A DNA stretch of 64,000 bases from Quercus robur (GCF_932294415.1 NC_065535.1:15352282-15416281); one strand, 5' to 3'; shown: positions 1 through 12,502, counted from the stretch's first letter. Notes: generated by a model not told the origin, from the sequence alone. Program-made: numbers and translations.

Positions 1-413
1 AAAAACAAGTATTAAAACAAAATAATCAAGCAATATTATTGCACTATACATGTTTTTCATTTGATACATAAGGCAGCTGCATTTTCATCACTACAAAGGA
101 ACATGACTGGACTCCCAATCAGCCAAATTGCTTGGATGATTATGATCCAAACTCATACTTAGTGTCCAGCAGTAAAAAGAGTACATTGAGAACAAAGATC
201 AGATGATACAGCCTTACTAATGCTCTCTTTTTCTTTCCCCTGATAAGTAAGTAATGCAATTTTATCGATGATCAAAAAGCCTTACTAATGCTTAACATAT
301 CAGCAATTTATAAAGAGATGCTTTCTTTTCTTTTTTCCTTTTAAGGTGAGGGGGCTGGGGGAGAATGAACACTGATGTGCTAGGGAGGAAGAAAGAGATA
401 AGAGTTAGCTCAC
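1..413 (-). other. Intron of the PBL-type kinase gene, running off the left edge
   Basis: This stretch follows the donor site (GTGAGC, minus strand) of exon 5 of the kinase gene. I see no exon in it on the minus strand, so the exons for the C-terminal part of the kinase lobe should lie outside the window. It is otherwise AT-rich without a recognisable repeat. Confidence 0.6.
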
Positions 414-2596
414 CCAAGTAACAAGGTTCTGCTCTCCTGGCTTCTTAGTGGCGTCTATTGCCCTCCGGCCGGTGATCAACTCCAAAAGAACCACACCAAA
501 GCTATAGATATCTGATTTAAGGGTCAATTTGCCACTCATGGCATACTCTGGTGCACAATAACCATAAGTTCCCATTACTCTAGTTGAAACATGAGTATGA
601 TCACCAACAGGTCCAAGTTTGGCAAGCCCAAAGTCTGACAGTTTTGGATTGTAGTCATTGTCCAGCAAAATATTTGCAGATTTCAAGTCACGGTAGATAA
701 CAGGGGGACTTGCTTTGTTGTGGAGATACTCAAGGCCCCGAGCTGCACCAACAGCAATCTTTATTCGTGTATTCCAACTCAGAGGGTCTTTGCCAGGGTC
801 CATATCTGAGTCAGAAAGTGCATCATCAGTCCAGTCAATTACAGTAATTCAAATAAGATTTTGCAGCTGAAGTGTCTACTGTACTCAGAAAAATCTCTTC
901 CTGCCTAAGATAGGAACTTAGCAGAAAAACTATTTGTTACACTTCATCTTTCCAGGGGAAGGAGGAGGGGGGGGGGGGGGGGGGGTTTGGGGGGGGGTGC
1001 TTAAAAGAATTCCTACTCCAATCTTAGACAGTTACTTATAGTAAAACTAACTTCTACTAGATTGCTTGCTAATTTACCACTCAATTTAATTAGGGGGCAT
1101 GTATTGGTGACACTGCTTGAAAGAAAAATACTGAAACCATGGTCCCCACACCTGGTTTAAAGACAAATATTGGAGATTAAAAGGTTCTATTAAACAGGAG
1201 GTGCAGAATTGAAAGGAAAATAAATCATTTGGAAAGTACAAAAGAGCAAATAGAGATATAACTGGACTTCATAACTGAGATACTTACCAAAGAGATGATC
1301 TTCCAAGCTACCCATTGACATGTACTCATAAACCAAAAGTCTTTGATCTCCATCAGTACAATAGCCAATCAAGGTGACCAGATTAGAATGGTGTAACAAG
1401 CTTAACATGAGAACCTCCACAATGAATTCCTGAAATCCCTGGAGGCCGTCATGATTAAGTTGCTTAATTGCAACAACCTGCTTATGAAAACAAGTGATTT
1501 TCATAATTAACATTAGCAGGTAATTCAACTTAAACTCCCCCTATATAGCAGGACAGCTAATACCAAATTATTTCCAAACAAAGGCATTTTTTATTTAAAT
1601 AAATACAAATAATTCCAATACGTTCATCCATCCATAATCCAGCATTATATAATACTCCACATAAAAATTTCACAAACATTGCATTTGGATATGCGAAAAG
1701 AGCAATGACTGGAAAAGAGAGAACTCTGTATCCAAAGAAACCATTTCAATAAACTAACGCGACATTACACCTTTTACCAAATGATCTCATTTTATGTTAT
1801 TTTAAACAAACATCACATGTGAAAAATGCCATGCCTTAGAACCTAATTATATCAGATTCATATCACTAAGTATCTAATCCATCCATAGGTTTCACTAACA
1901 AAACATAGTTTATGCTTCCATATCATATTCAAGAAAATTTCACTAAATATCAATAGTCAATTCCATTCCTCAAAATTCTTATATCCCAATGCAAGCAATG
2001 CAGATTTTCAAATCATCTAAAAGATACCGACAGTGTTGTATAAATGTATGAGAACTCACCTGATTGGCTTCAAGTTTGCCCTTGTAAACCCTTCCAAAAC
2101 CCCCTTCCCCAATTAGATTCACCTCCTTAAAACCTTTTGTGGCCGCCGCAAGCTCACGAAATGTAAAACTACGAGCTGCACTGGATTTCGGGTTGCCACA
2201 CTTTCTATCATTCAAACCCTCTTTGCCTTTCCCATTCTCTGCAATGTAAACACACAATTCAACTCCCATAATTCTCAAAATCAAAACCAATAAGTTCTTC
2301 CAAAAAATAGAAACAAATTTGAGAACAAACATCAAAAGTTCAAAATGGCTATGAAATTCCTACCATTAAGATTAGAGTCCCTCCTTCCCTTTCCACTAAC
2401 TGCAAATTCACATCCCAAAACAAAAACATATACATATTAACAAAATTGTTTCAAAACAAATAAAGGGTCAGAGACAGAGACACACACAGATACCTGAGGA
2501 ATCAGCAGAATGACCAGAAGTAGATCGTGGGGCATTCTCAGTTTCGACCCTGCGCACACCTTTCCTTCGTGGGTTAATGCAAGAAAAGCAACTCAT
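414..2596 (-). CDS. Receptor-like cytoplasmic kinase, RLCK-VII/PBL type (5' part)
   Basis: Protein Ser/Thr kinase predicted to sit at the plasma membrane and relay signals from receptor kinases. Five exons fit with correct phase and GT..AG sites: 2494-2596, 2364-2399, 2060-2238, 1288-1477 and 414-805 (300 residues so far). The start is set by an N-terminus MSCFSC, where Cys3 and Cys6 are likely palmitoylated; Gly2 is absent, so no myristoylation is expected. The kinase domain shows the glycine loop GEGGFGRVY (residues 90-98), the ATP-anchoring Lys111 (VAIKQ), the catalytic loop [12 protein letters not shown] with Asp209, Asp227 of DFG, and [10 protein letters not shown] in the activation segment, so it looks catalytically competent. 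YRD in place of HRD is usual in RLCK-VII. The C-terminal exons lie beyond position 1. The closest group by eye is the PBL21/PBL22/PBL23 set; the exact member is not resolved. Confidence 0.88.
961..997. repeat. G-rich tract in a kinase-gene intron
   Basis: Runs of about 17 and 9 G are separated by TTT inside the intron between exons 4 and 5 of the kinase gene. The transcript carries the complementary C runs; the non-transcribed DNA arrangement could form a G-quadruplex. Confidence 0.8.
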
Positions 2597-5007
2597 TTTC
2601 TCTTTACACTCTCTTTAACAAAGACACACACACACACAAAGAACCACCTGAAATGAATTTCTCACCCAAAACCCAACTCAACCCATATCTCAGATTTCTC
2701 AAAATTTTCACATACCAAAACCCCCCAAAAGAACAAAAATACTAAGCTCAACCATCTCCCACTCCGAAAGGAAAGAGGGAGATCAGGAAGCCAAAAAGCT
2801 AGAGACACAAAGAAACCCACCTCCTAAAAAGAAAAAAAATTTAAAAACTTTCTAAAATAAATCCAAACCCTTTATTTTGTTTATCGAAATGCCGGCTTTA
2901 ACGTGTCAAATTTAAGACAAGGGCAGAACAGAGAAACCAAAAAAAAAAAAAAAAAACCAAAATTACGCGTAAAGGAAAAAATAATACGTGTGAGATTGCT
3001 CTTAATTTTAGCTAGAGGGAGCGACAAATTTAGCGGCACAGTTGGCGGTGACTGTGATTAATAACAACTGGAAAATTGAAAATACTTTATTTTTTTTACT
3101 CTTTTTTGTGCTTTTGGAAATGTGTGGGCCTTTTTTGAAAAAAAAATTTGTGAATTTCTTTGCGTTTGTGTTTGTTTTTCACCGTTACATTTATGTTTGT
3201 GCACATAGTAAATTGTTTTACACGTCGCTCTCCATCCTTGTCACCCTGATTTCTAGCTTCTGTTTCGTAAAAATTACGGTTTTGGACATGTGGTGAGCTA
3301 GTTATTACGAGTTTGACACTGACAGTTTCAGCCCAACTGAACTGGGAACTGGATTGAACTCGCTTTATGCGACCGACGTTGGATTTTGTTGGAGTCTTTA
3401 TTAAGATTGGGATTTGGGATTCGTTGGATTGTGAATTGTAAAATGCTTATTGGTGTTTTTTTTTTTAATTTTTTTTTTATTTATGTTTTAAAAGTTTTAA
3501 AGCTTCAAAGCATCAATGTCAACGACTTCGATGCGCGTGACTGACGTGCTGGGATCGCCATTCTGATTCCGCGTGGACTAGTTGGCTGACCTCCTTAGAT
3601 TTTGCACACATCCTAGTATTTTTCGAGTGCTGTAAGGAAATTATTTTCAAATTTTACATGTGATTTGATTTATTTTTTTTAAGAGTAAATAAAATACAAT
3701 CGACACGTCTAAGTTTTGGTCTATAAAAGAGAAGAAAAGAAGTCCTAGTTTAAGGATAAGGTTGGGTTTAGGGATTATATTAATTGGTTTTGGAATATTT
3801 TGAACTTGGTTGGTATTAACTCAAATCTTAAGAAACATTAACGGTATTTTACCTTATTATTTTATATAGTTTTGTTTTATTTTGAATAAGTTACACTAAC
3901 CTAATTTTCAAAGTTTGAGAAACAACAATCGGGATCTAGAACTTAAAAAAACCGACACGTTATTTTTTTAGTTAGTAACAACTATAATATGCTTCCAAAT
4001 CTTAAACAGATTCATTTGACTAAACCAAAATCATGGTTAGGGATTTTTTTTTTATAACGGCTATTTCTTGTCACCATATTGGGGTTACAGTTTGGTCCAG
4101 AGAATCAAAATTTAGAATATGTTGTTATTGTTATTAGTTGAATGACTAATGTGTTGATTTTATCAAACCCCAAGTAAGGGGATAAGGTTTAGAAAGGTTG
4201 AGTGTTACTCTCCCAAACTTCGATAGAGTTTTGTGTAATTTAACTTTTCATTTTGATAAGATTTTTTTAATTAATGGCATAAGTTAGGATGTGGTCTTTC
4301 ATTTATTAAATGATGTTTGTTTAAATTTTCTAAAATAAAATGTTAAAATTACTATTAATTTACTAGAAAAAACTTAAACATTGATATGGTAAAAAAATTA
4401 TTGAAGTCACACCCAAAAATAATAATAAATAATATTTTTATTTTTAAAAGTTGGCTAATTAATCAAGTAAATTTCTAATATTTCTAACATAACCTTTTAA
4501 AAAAAATAATGAAAACATATATAATTAATTTGAATTTGTGTGCACATTAATAAATTATTGATAAATGTTTTTTTTTTTCTTCTAAAAGAATATGCATGTG
4601 CATTACAGTTACAAACTTTAAAAACATTTACATTGTTAAATGAATAGTGACCTAAATCTCCTAAATCATAATTGGAACCGTCTTTCAATACTTATTATGG
4701 TTTGTTAGATAATCAATGTGCATTACTCCCCTTTTATTGCGAATGGAAACCTACTTATAATAAATGGTAGAGATGTTTACTGTATAACCGTGATGAGATG
4801 AACATTAACCTCTTTTTTTTTTTTTTTTTTGACAAGAGAAGAACTTTAACCTTTTTTTTTTTTTTTTTTCAAAAAAAAGAAGAACATTAACCTAATACCA
4901 TTGTTTCCATCATCTTTATAACTTATTACAATTTGTGTAAATTGAAGAAGTACCAACTTAAATTATAGTTATTGTAACTATTGAATAAATAAATAAATAT
5001 ATGTGAA
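2597..5007. other. Upstream region of the kinase gene and AT-rich intergenic DNA
   Basis: The first ~300 bases upstream of the kinase start contain an (AC)7 microsatellite (2624-2637) and a purine/pyrimidine-rich stretch that probably forms the 5' UTR and promoter. Beyond ~2900 there are only short reading frames, A and T homopolymers (e.g. ~2940-2957, ~4811-4830) and no recognisable gene or element ends. Confidence 0.5.
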
Positions 5008-5182
5008 ATGCTAGTGAGTGCCCTTATGGTACTGGTTAAAAATCCAGTTAAAGAAAGTTTTTATAGGAAAATAAATAAAAACAAATAATGTTTTGATAAT
5101 TTTTTTCATTTCCCATAAAAATGATGTTAAAACTTTCCTAAAATAGATTATTAATGAGTGCCCTTAGGGCACTCATTAGCAT
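5008..5182. mobile_element. Short MITE-like element
   Basis: The two ends are inverted: ATGCTAGTGAGTGCCCT at the left and, reading inwards from the right, ATGCTAATGAGTGCCCT. The right end also has an internal palindrome around GAGTGCCCTTAGGGCACTC. At about 175 bp and without coding capacity it fits a non-autonomous DNA transposon. No convincing TSD is visible, so boundaries may be off by a few bases. Confidence 0.55.
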
Positions 5183-6828
5183 GGCCCTAAATATATATAT
5201 ACACACACACGTAGATTTTGATGTTGTGATTTCAAAATTCTCGCAATATTCAGTTACAGAATTTTTTTTTTTTTTTTAAATGACGGTAGAAGAGTTATTT
5301 GTTATAAGAAGAGAATTGAAACATTTGAAGTGAAACCAAATTGATTTTATTTTATTTTTTTGAAACTACAATCTAAAACTAAAACATAAAAGTGAAAAAT
5401 CATGATCTCCGAGGATGTTTAATAGATTAAAATATAATTAAGTCTTAGGCATAAACTGTACACAAGGTGAGGTGCAATATAATACAGTGGAAAATGGCTT
5501 TTAGTTAACGTTAATAATGATGGGCACTCAATTTGTTGACAATTAGAGTCCTCAATTATTTGCTTGCTATTCTATCCAAAAAAAATAAATGATTGCTATA
5601 ATCTTTGACCTTCCAAAATAAAATGTAGATAGAATAAAAATTATGAATGTTGACACACACTTATGTGGCAAGTTTGTACTGACTCTCATCTAGATCTACT
5701 ATTGACATTATATTTTTATCTACCACTAACAATTTGTTATTTCAACATGCGCCAATTTTTTTTTTTTTTAATATCTATAAACTTTATCTTCAATATTAAC
5801 ATTAACGCAACAAAATTATAAAAAAGAAGTTGTGTATTTCTCTATATCTCATCCAATGCATTGAAACATTGAACGGAAAAGGAAAGGGATTAATTTTATT
5901 TTCTTTTAACAATTGTAGTAAGGCATCTAATAACATACTCCCTGCATATATACTAGTATACAAATACAGTTGGGTTTTTTTTTTTTTTTTAACCCAACAA
6001 ATACAGTTGGGTTAGGTGGCTTTTTTTTAGGGCCTACTTCTTCATCCTATTAAAAATAAGTAGTGGATAAAGTTGTATAATAAATTTAAAACTCATTGAA
6101 TGGTGTATAATTTATTCTTACAAAAAAAAAAGGGTGTATAAACCAATAAAATCAAGGTAAACACTAAACGGAAAGGTTACTAAATTCTTGATGTAGCTCA
6201 CCAGTTGAGAACTTGAGATACTGCGTCATAAACCCAAACCCTAAAAAAGTAGTAAATACTAAATACACATTGGTCTCTCAAAAGGTCCGTGCTATTTGCC
6301 TACTTAAGTACTAAGTACGATCCATGTCTTCTAATCTTTTACAACAACAAAAAGTACTACCCATGTATTAAAAAAAAAAAAACAGAACTTGCTTTCATAC
6401 TGTTTCAAACTGTGGTTTATTACTGGTTACTATCAAAATCAGAGAGTTCAGTTGTGAAAAAATATAGAGTTCAGTTGTGAAAAAATATTGTCTATCTTTA
6501 GGTAGAAAGGAAAAGGAAAGGGAGCCCAAAAAAAAGGGGCCGAAAAGGAAACAAGAGTAGAAAAAAAAAAAAAAAAAAACTCCCGATTACTTAGTTAAAA
6601 TACATAATTTGATCAAAGAAAGCTAAGCAAGCATGAGAGTTTGCGTGGGAACAAATTGTGCAATTTTTCATAATTGTTAAGTTGATAAGTTGTTATAGAT
6701 TATTATTATTATTTTTTTAAGTCCACAATTGATTCATATTATTTTTATTGTTTATTATGAACAATTTATGAGTTATCACTTTGTTGTTTTGGGGGAATAA
6801 CCATGGATAAAAGTTGTGTCTCTACTAA
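5183..6828. other. AT-rich intergenic DNA
   Basis: Begins with an (AT)n(AC)n microsatellite (5190-5212) and contains several poly-T/poly-A tracts. A 13-base repeat ACAGTTGGGTT... occurs on both sides of a T run near 5965-6015. A short duplication AGAGTTCAGTTGTGAAAAA(A/T)TAT occurs near 6439-6488. No gene seen. Confidence 0.5.
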
Positions 6829-7649
6829 GAGCATTTACAGCAGTGGAAGCATATTGCTATATTGCTAAAATTTAGCTCCACATACTCAAAAGACACGTTG
6901 CAGCAGTGGAGGTATAAGCCAAAAATTTAGATGTTCCGCTAGAGTGCACATCTTTCTCCGTCTCTCTCTCAGTCACTCTCTCATCTCCCCAGTTTTTTTT
7001 TTTTTGCTGAATATCTCCCCAGTCACTCTCATCTCTCTCTCTCAAGCAAACTTCTCTTCCACCGCCGATCTCCTCACGCCGCCGAACGCTTGCTCATCAA
7101 GTCGCCGGTCTGAAGCTCATCGAAGCCGTCAGTCTGAAGCTCATCAAAGTCGCCGGTCTGAAGCTCATTGAAGGTCGCCGACGTTGTGTCGCCGATCGCC
7201 TCATCTCACGCCGCTGGTCTGAAACCCATGGAGCTCGCCGACGTGCTGCTTGTTTGTGATTTTTTATTTTATTTGTGATCGGTGAATTTGTTTGGTCTGG
7301 TAGAGGAAAAAGATTGGAGATATCGTTTTTTTTTTTGCTATGGACTGGTGGTGGTGGTGGTGGTGGCGGCGGCGGCGACGACGGCGGCGGTGGCGGTGGT
7401 TGTGGCTGTGGCTGTGGCTGTGACTGATGGTAGAAGTGGTTGTGGTTGGTGTTGTGAAAATTTTTTGGGTAGTGGAATATATTATTTTATTGTAGTGGTT
7501 ATATTATTTTATTGTGGTGTTTATATTATTTTATTGTATAGAAAGCTAAAATAGATCCACTGCTGTAGTATGTGTGTAGGTAAAATAGATAAAGTAACTT
7601 TTGATGGAGCTAAATTGCTATATTTTTAACTCCACTGCTGTGAATGCTC
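6829..7649. mobile_element. Non-autonomous DNA transposon with ~45-bp terminal inverted repeats
   Basis: The left end GAGCATTTACAGCAGTGGA and the right end (reverse complement GAGCATTCACAGCAGTGGA) continue as an imperfect inverted repeat through TAGCTCCA. The flanking trinucleotides are TAA and TTA, compatible with a worn TWA target duplication of PIF/Harbinger type, but the superfamily is not proven. The interior is CT-rich, then holds a 24-bp tandem repeat (7101-7172) and a GGT/GGC simple repeat (~7348-7400). The short open frames inside come from these repeats, not from a transposase. Confidence 0.7.
7101..7172. repeat. Three tandem copies of a 24-bp unit
   Basis: Units of the form GTCGCCGGTCTGAAGCTCAT plus four bases occur three times in a row with a few substitutions, inside the DNA transposon at 6829-7649. 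Confidence 0.8.
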
Positions 7650-7676
7650 TTATTATGACCGAAAAGGTTAGCATTA

Positions 7677-7789
7677 CCCGCGGACAAGTGGCCTAGTGGT
7701 AACAGACTTAAGCTAACAAGACTCCATTCTTGGGTTTTAGTGTATCTCTTTCTTCTCCTAAATGTCGTTATCCCGTTTTTTTTACCAAA
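7677..7789 (+). mobile_element. tRNA-derived SINE (short copy)
   Basis: The 5' part has a tRNA-like A box (GTGGCCTAGTGGTAACAG) and a weak B-box region (TTCTTGGGTTTTAG). The copy ends after a T run. It is bounded by a 16-bp TSD with one mismatch: GAAAAGGTTAGCATTA (7661-7676) and GAAAAAGTTAGCATTA (7790-7805). The insertion lies only a few bases from the right end of the preceding DNA transposon. Confidence 0.75.
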
Positions 7790-7805
7790 GAAAAAGTTAG
7801 CATTA

Positions 7806-10038
7806 TGTTTCTTTATCTTTGGGGGTGAAATTAGCATCATGAGCTGATTCGGTGATTCCTCAATTCCAATATTTCTTTTGTCATAATAAAAGTAGGTAGA
7901 GGTTATCCATTCCGTGACCTATAGCATTTTGGTCTTTATCTGGGCCCCAATTCTTGGCCCATTAGGAGAAAAGGCTAACAAAATGTGACACCTTGTTTTA
8001 AGGTTCGGTTGCCACCTTTTTTTTATTTTTCCTTCCTAATAACATACCATCCATTAAAGAGAAATAGAAGAAACATCCTAACTTTGATTTTTTTTTAATA
8101 GAAAAAGCATATTACTTTAAAAATGTTAAAACTTTAAAGCTTTAAAAATATGTATTTTTCGATGGAGACTTCAAAAGTATTGACTATTGAGCACTCTAAA
8201 ATAAACAAAAGTCACGCTCCTAAGAATATTCTAATAAATACCGCACCTTTTCTTTTCTTTGTTTAGTTAATTATTGCTTTTGGTAACAGTTGCCCTTTGG
8301 CAATTTTATGATCATGTCTTATGTATTGAGAAGTAGGAAATAGTAAAAGCTAATTAAAATATGATTTTTTTTCGACTGAAAGTGGCTCAATTGCCCATAA
8401 AAATTGGATTGATTGCATTAGATTTCCTGTCCTCAATGATGTCCAATCAGAGCATTCACAATATGTTAGTCAAATTAACCTTTAGTCAAATCATAACCAA
8501 AACCACTTAAAACTTAAAAGGTATGCGCACCAAGCTCGACAAACTGACACATAATATACTATTCATCAATCCATCAAAATAATTTAATTTTTTCTTTCTC
8601 TCATGCATCGGTCCACATTGATCAGCGATGTCATGTAGAAATTCTGTAGAGAATCGTAGTTCCAGAGACGGACGATCGAATAGATGTAGCAAAAATTTTC
8701 GAGAGAATCGTAGCTCCAACAGCAACATGAAGAAATTAAAAGGTGATTTGACCATCTACTGGTCGAAGTTGATCATCTGCTGGTGGTTGTGAAATATTGA
8801 TATGGTGATATGTCTCCTTTATATAGATGAGCAAAATGCTTTAATGAAGTAATAATGAATTAGAACTATAAATTATGGATCGAAAACAACAACATTTTTT
8901 TTTATTACATTTCAATATCCAATGAACAAGGCACAAGTCGATGCTTTTTTTTCCCCCTTGAGCTGCTGAGAAACACTTCATTATTTAGGGTTAGCCTTAA
9001 TTCTTCCTTCATGGCCCACAATTCTGTCATAGGACTAGTGAAAATAACAAGACCAATACAAAACTACTCAACGAGAGACCCAAATGGTCACATGGAATGG
9101 CCCCATTATCTCGAAAGGCCTAATTTTGTCTCTGGAGTTGTCATTTGGATTTAGTTTCGCCTCTCCCATTAGTGGACTGTCGGATATGCAACTTAGGGCC
9201 CAAAGAACAAACGAAAGGAAATTCTAACATGTAATGATATTTTATATGAACAAAGTTTCACTTCAAATTAAACTCTCACTAAAAAAATTAACATGGTTAT
9301 ATATTTTGAGAATATAACTATTGAATTGCATGTTTTTTATATTTTTAACACGCATGTCAAATTTTGTTCAAATCGGATACTATTTACTATTTGATCCATA
9401 AACTTATTTTTTTTTACATAATTTAAGACTACAAAAACTTGAAATTTAAACATTTGATTGATAACATAGCTATTGATATTTGATCTCTTTAAAATTTTGC
9501 AAGCATGAAGGATATAATAAGAAAATGCAATCTAATGGTGAGTTAAAAAAATATAAGAAGAGTTTGAAAGATTTCTCTAGTTTTTTATGGTAAGTTTGTT
9601 ATAGGTCAACCAAAAACTCTATTTTGTAATGATAAAGAGGAGAGACATGGGACATTGGAATAATACTAGTTGAAAATCTAGTAAAATAAAGTCCCTGATA
9701 GGTTTTCAAGTAGTATTTGAAACTAAATAGCTAATTGTTATGTATAGAACATTACTCAAGACAACTAAATAGCTATTTGTTGTTATGTTAATAACATTAT
9801 TCATGACTAATACCAATACTATAAGGCATGTAGTGGGCTTTCTAACTAATGGCAACGGGTACATTGTTGCTGGCATTAATCATGAAAGAGGAAGATTACT
9901 AAATGAGTTGGTGGCCAATTATGAATGCATTTTCACAAAAAGTAAAGTAGTTTTTGAGGGGCTCCATAACTAGCTAAAGAAGAAATCATGTGGGAAATGA
10001 GAACCCTTTAAAATTCAATCCACAAACTCTTTGGAGTG
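7806..10038. other. Intergenic DNA, no gene seen
   Basis: AT-rich with only short open frames. At 8452 there is a sequence GAGCATTCACAATATGTTAG that resembles the end of the DNA transposon family seen at 6829, but no matching right end was found, so it may be a truncated relic. An internal near-duplicate GAGAATCGTAG(T/C)TCCA occurs at ~8650 and ~8702. Confidence 0.45.
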
Positions 10039-10053
10039 AAGTTTGTTGTGTGC

Positions 10054-11114
10054 ATATGTAGCTGCACAGATTCCCCAACTAAGCATCAAGCATATCTATC
10101 GTAAAGCTAATAGGTGTTGTAGGGGCAAGGGCCTAATATCGTATATTGTGCCTTGGGCTTTATCCGAGGATATAGATGGGTCCAAGGAGGAACAAATAAT
10201 TATTAGATATTTTTAGACCAGGTCCCATAAGTAGGGAGCAAATGAGGTCCCATAAGTAGGGAGCAAATGAAAGGTTGTCTGAGGAGTAACTCCTCCTCGG
10301 GCTTGATGAATATGGTTCAAAGTATGTAATCCAGCAATTAAAATGACCTTCCAAGAAACTTCAATTATAGGGATGTGCCTCTTGAACATACAAGAAGGAA
10401 GGGGACTTAAAAATATTTAAGGGAAAGCTGCCACCACTGCATTAAATGCACTTCAGTTGCTTTTCTAACCGCATTTATGTGGAGAAGATCTTTCAACAGT
10501 GCTACCTTGGCTACCGCAACTCACAGAGAACTAGAGAGGGTGTCTGATGGGACAGATACTCAAGTAAAGGTTCGGATGATCAACAGGTGTTGGATGAGGA
10601 TGGTCCAGAGGAGGATATATAGTGTGAAGGATTCTTCATAAAGAAAGGGATCTGAAAAAGGGAAAAGAGAACACTGTAGTAATCAAAATTATCTCTGTAT
10701 TTAACTGTGGTCAATATACATAATTATAGCCTCCTCGGGCTGAAAGTCTATTGATATCAATACATCTTGTTTGTGCCTGATTGTCATTTAATTCCATATT
10801 AGTCGTTGTTCAATTCGTTAGAGTCTAGTTCTTTGACCCACTCTCTACAAATTTATTGTATTGGGCTCATTGGGCCGAGATCCCATATACTTTGGATTTG
10901 GGCCACAAATCGGGACTCTACAGGTGTGCTGATCGTTTAGCTAACTTAGGTAGTTGTCAATCTTTAGATTTCATTTCCTTTTTTTGTTTGCCTGTGGACT
11001 TGGTGCCTCTTGTAATGGCTGATTGCCAGGGGATGTTTTTCAACAGGCTTTGTCCTGAGCTGTTGCATTCTCGTTAGTTTTTCTTAATGATAATTCCATT
11101 CTACCAAAAAAAAA
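10054..11114 (+). mobile_element. 5'-truncated LINE tail (RNase H end), split by a solo LTR
   Basis: A short insertion ending in poly(A) (11106-11116) is flanked by the 15-bp duplication AAGTTTGTTGTGTGC at 10039-10053 and 11115-11129. Reading across the embedded solo LTR (10118-10922) and counting its TSD once, the LINE frame encodes the end of a plant LINE RNase H: HIYRKANRCADRLANLG, then a C-terminus ending in LLHSR before the stop near 11079. Only ~250 bp of LINE sequence is present, so the copy was dead on arrival, as most L1-type insertions are. Confidence 0.85.
10118..10922 (+). mobile_element. Solo LTR (TGTA...TACA family) inside the LINE tail
   Basis: Begins TGTAGGGGC and ends GGACTCTACA. 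It is flanked by the perfect 5-bp duplication GGTGT (10113-10117 and 10923-10927), which falls inside the LINE codons for Arg-Cys. The length is 805 bp with a TATA-like GATATATAG near 10614. No internal retrotransposon coding region or second LTR adjoins it, so it is a product of LTR-LTR recombination. Confidence 0.88.
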
Positions 11115-11129
11115 AAGTTTGTTGTGTGC

Positions 11130-12411
11130 TTTTGTATTAAAACTTTATTTCCTCTTTCTTATGTTTGTGTATTTGTTTCTAAGAGAGAAAAAACATTAAT
11201 AAAAATAAGACACATAAAAAGGCCTAACAAAACTTATTCTAATCCTAGAGTTTATTCAATGAGATAAAGATAATCTTCAACTTTCTAGAATTTATTCTAA
11301 CTCTTACTATAAAAAAAATTGTAGAATATATCAACAAAATGAAACATAACCTATTATAATCCAAGCAAACTTATTTAAATAAATATATATAATAAAAAAA
11401 TTCTATCTAATCTTACTTATTTGAATCAACCATAACAAAAAAAATTGCCCAGCAAATACTAATATAAACATAGGCATTTTGGTTTTATGCCTTGCCTTCC
11501 CCCTGAAACTGAAAGGAGAATCAAATTTGGAGCAATCTAAGGAAATTGGGCAAGTCTACTTTCATCACCGGTCGCCAATCACCATCAAGAATATTGAACA
11601 GCAAATCTACTTTCCATGTTTTAACTTTTATCCCAACAAAACCTCATAGTTGGCATAGTTGAATTTTGGTTCTCTATTGACTATTCACTAAGCTTGCAAA
11701 TATTCCAACTACTAATTGGCTAATAAGTACATATTTTACATGATTGTCTAGTAGCAACAGGTCATTTCATACAACAAAATATTGCCTTGTTAATTGCAGG
11801 CAAACATGGTAGTGAACAAAAATGTAGGCAGAGCAACAAATGAGATAATCTCAGGTGCTCCCTCTGGTATCATAATTACCACAGGTCCCAGAACCTCACA
11901 ATGACTCATGGGTTGGAAGCCTGAGCATAGACAAGCCTGTAGAATTTTACAATGATAAGCTACCTCTTTCTGAGTAATCAAGAAGGTCATAGCTTCATTC
12001 TCAAAAAAAAAGGTCATAGCTTGATGTTTAAAGTGGTTTTTAGAGAAAAATGACTTAAAATAAGCCATCCAAAGAAATCCAAGAAGTGAGAATGTCTCGT
12101 AAAGCTTCAGCTATAAATGACTTTAACATTCAAGAATATCACAGCCAAGATTCATAATACCCCTTAGTATTAAGATAACTGAGGGAAAAGAAAGAAAAAA
12201 GTAATACTTATCTTCTTATAACCCAGAAAATTCCAGAATAGGTCAATCAAAATTTTAAGTACAAATTTGAATACTAAATGGATGAGCAGAATCTGAGCAG
12301 CACAGAAATCACACAGCAATTTGAAAGCTAAAGGGATGAGCAGAATCTGAACTTGCCAGTTTAAATTTGACCCAAAATCTGAAGCAGAGAAATCCAATAG
12401 AGCACAGAACC
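11130..12411. other. Intergenic DNA upstream of nothing recognisable; 3' side of U6
   Basis: AT-rich with no supported gene. A short direct duplication GGATGAGCAGAATCTGA occurs at ~12280 and ~12336, a small tandem duplication of unknown origin. Confidence 0.4.
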
Positions 12412-12424
12412 AAAAAAAAAAAAA
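12412..12424 (-). terminator. Pol III T-run terminator of U6
   Basis: Thirteen A on the plus strand give a long T run on the minus strand directly at the 3' end of the U6 RNA, the usual RNA polymerase III stop signal. Confidence 0.9.
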
Positions 12425-12470
12425 TTTGGACCATTTCTCGATTTATGCGTGTCATCCTTGCGCAGGGGCC

Positions 12471-12502
<32 letters not shown>

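Noticed and set aside
7282..7554. Val/Ala-rich frame over the GGT/GGC repeat
   Set aside because: It is produced by the simple repeat inside a DNA transposon, not a protein gene.
7677..7789. Possible functional tRNA gene
   Set aside because: A cloverleaf cannot be formed; TSDs and tail show it is a SINE.
9785..9973. 62-codon open frame upstream of the LINE tail
   Set aside because: No recognisable domain, no splice-consistent neighbours, and it lies in AT-rich DNA outside the LINE TSD.
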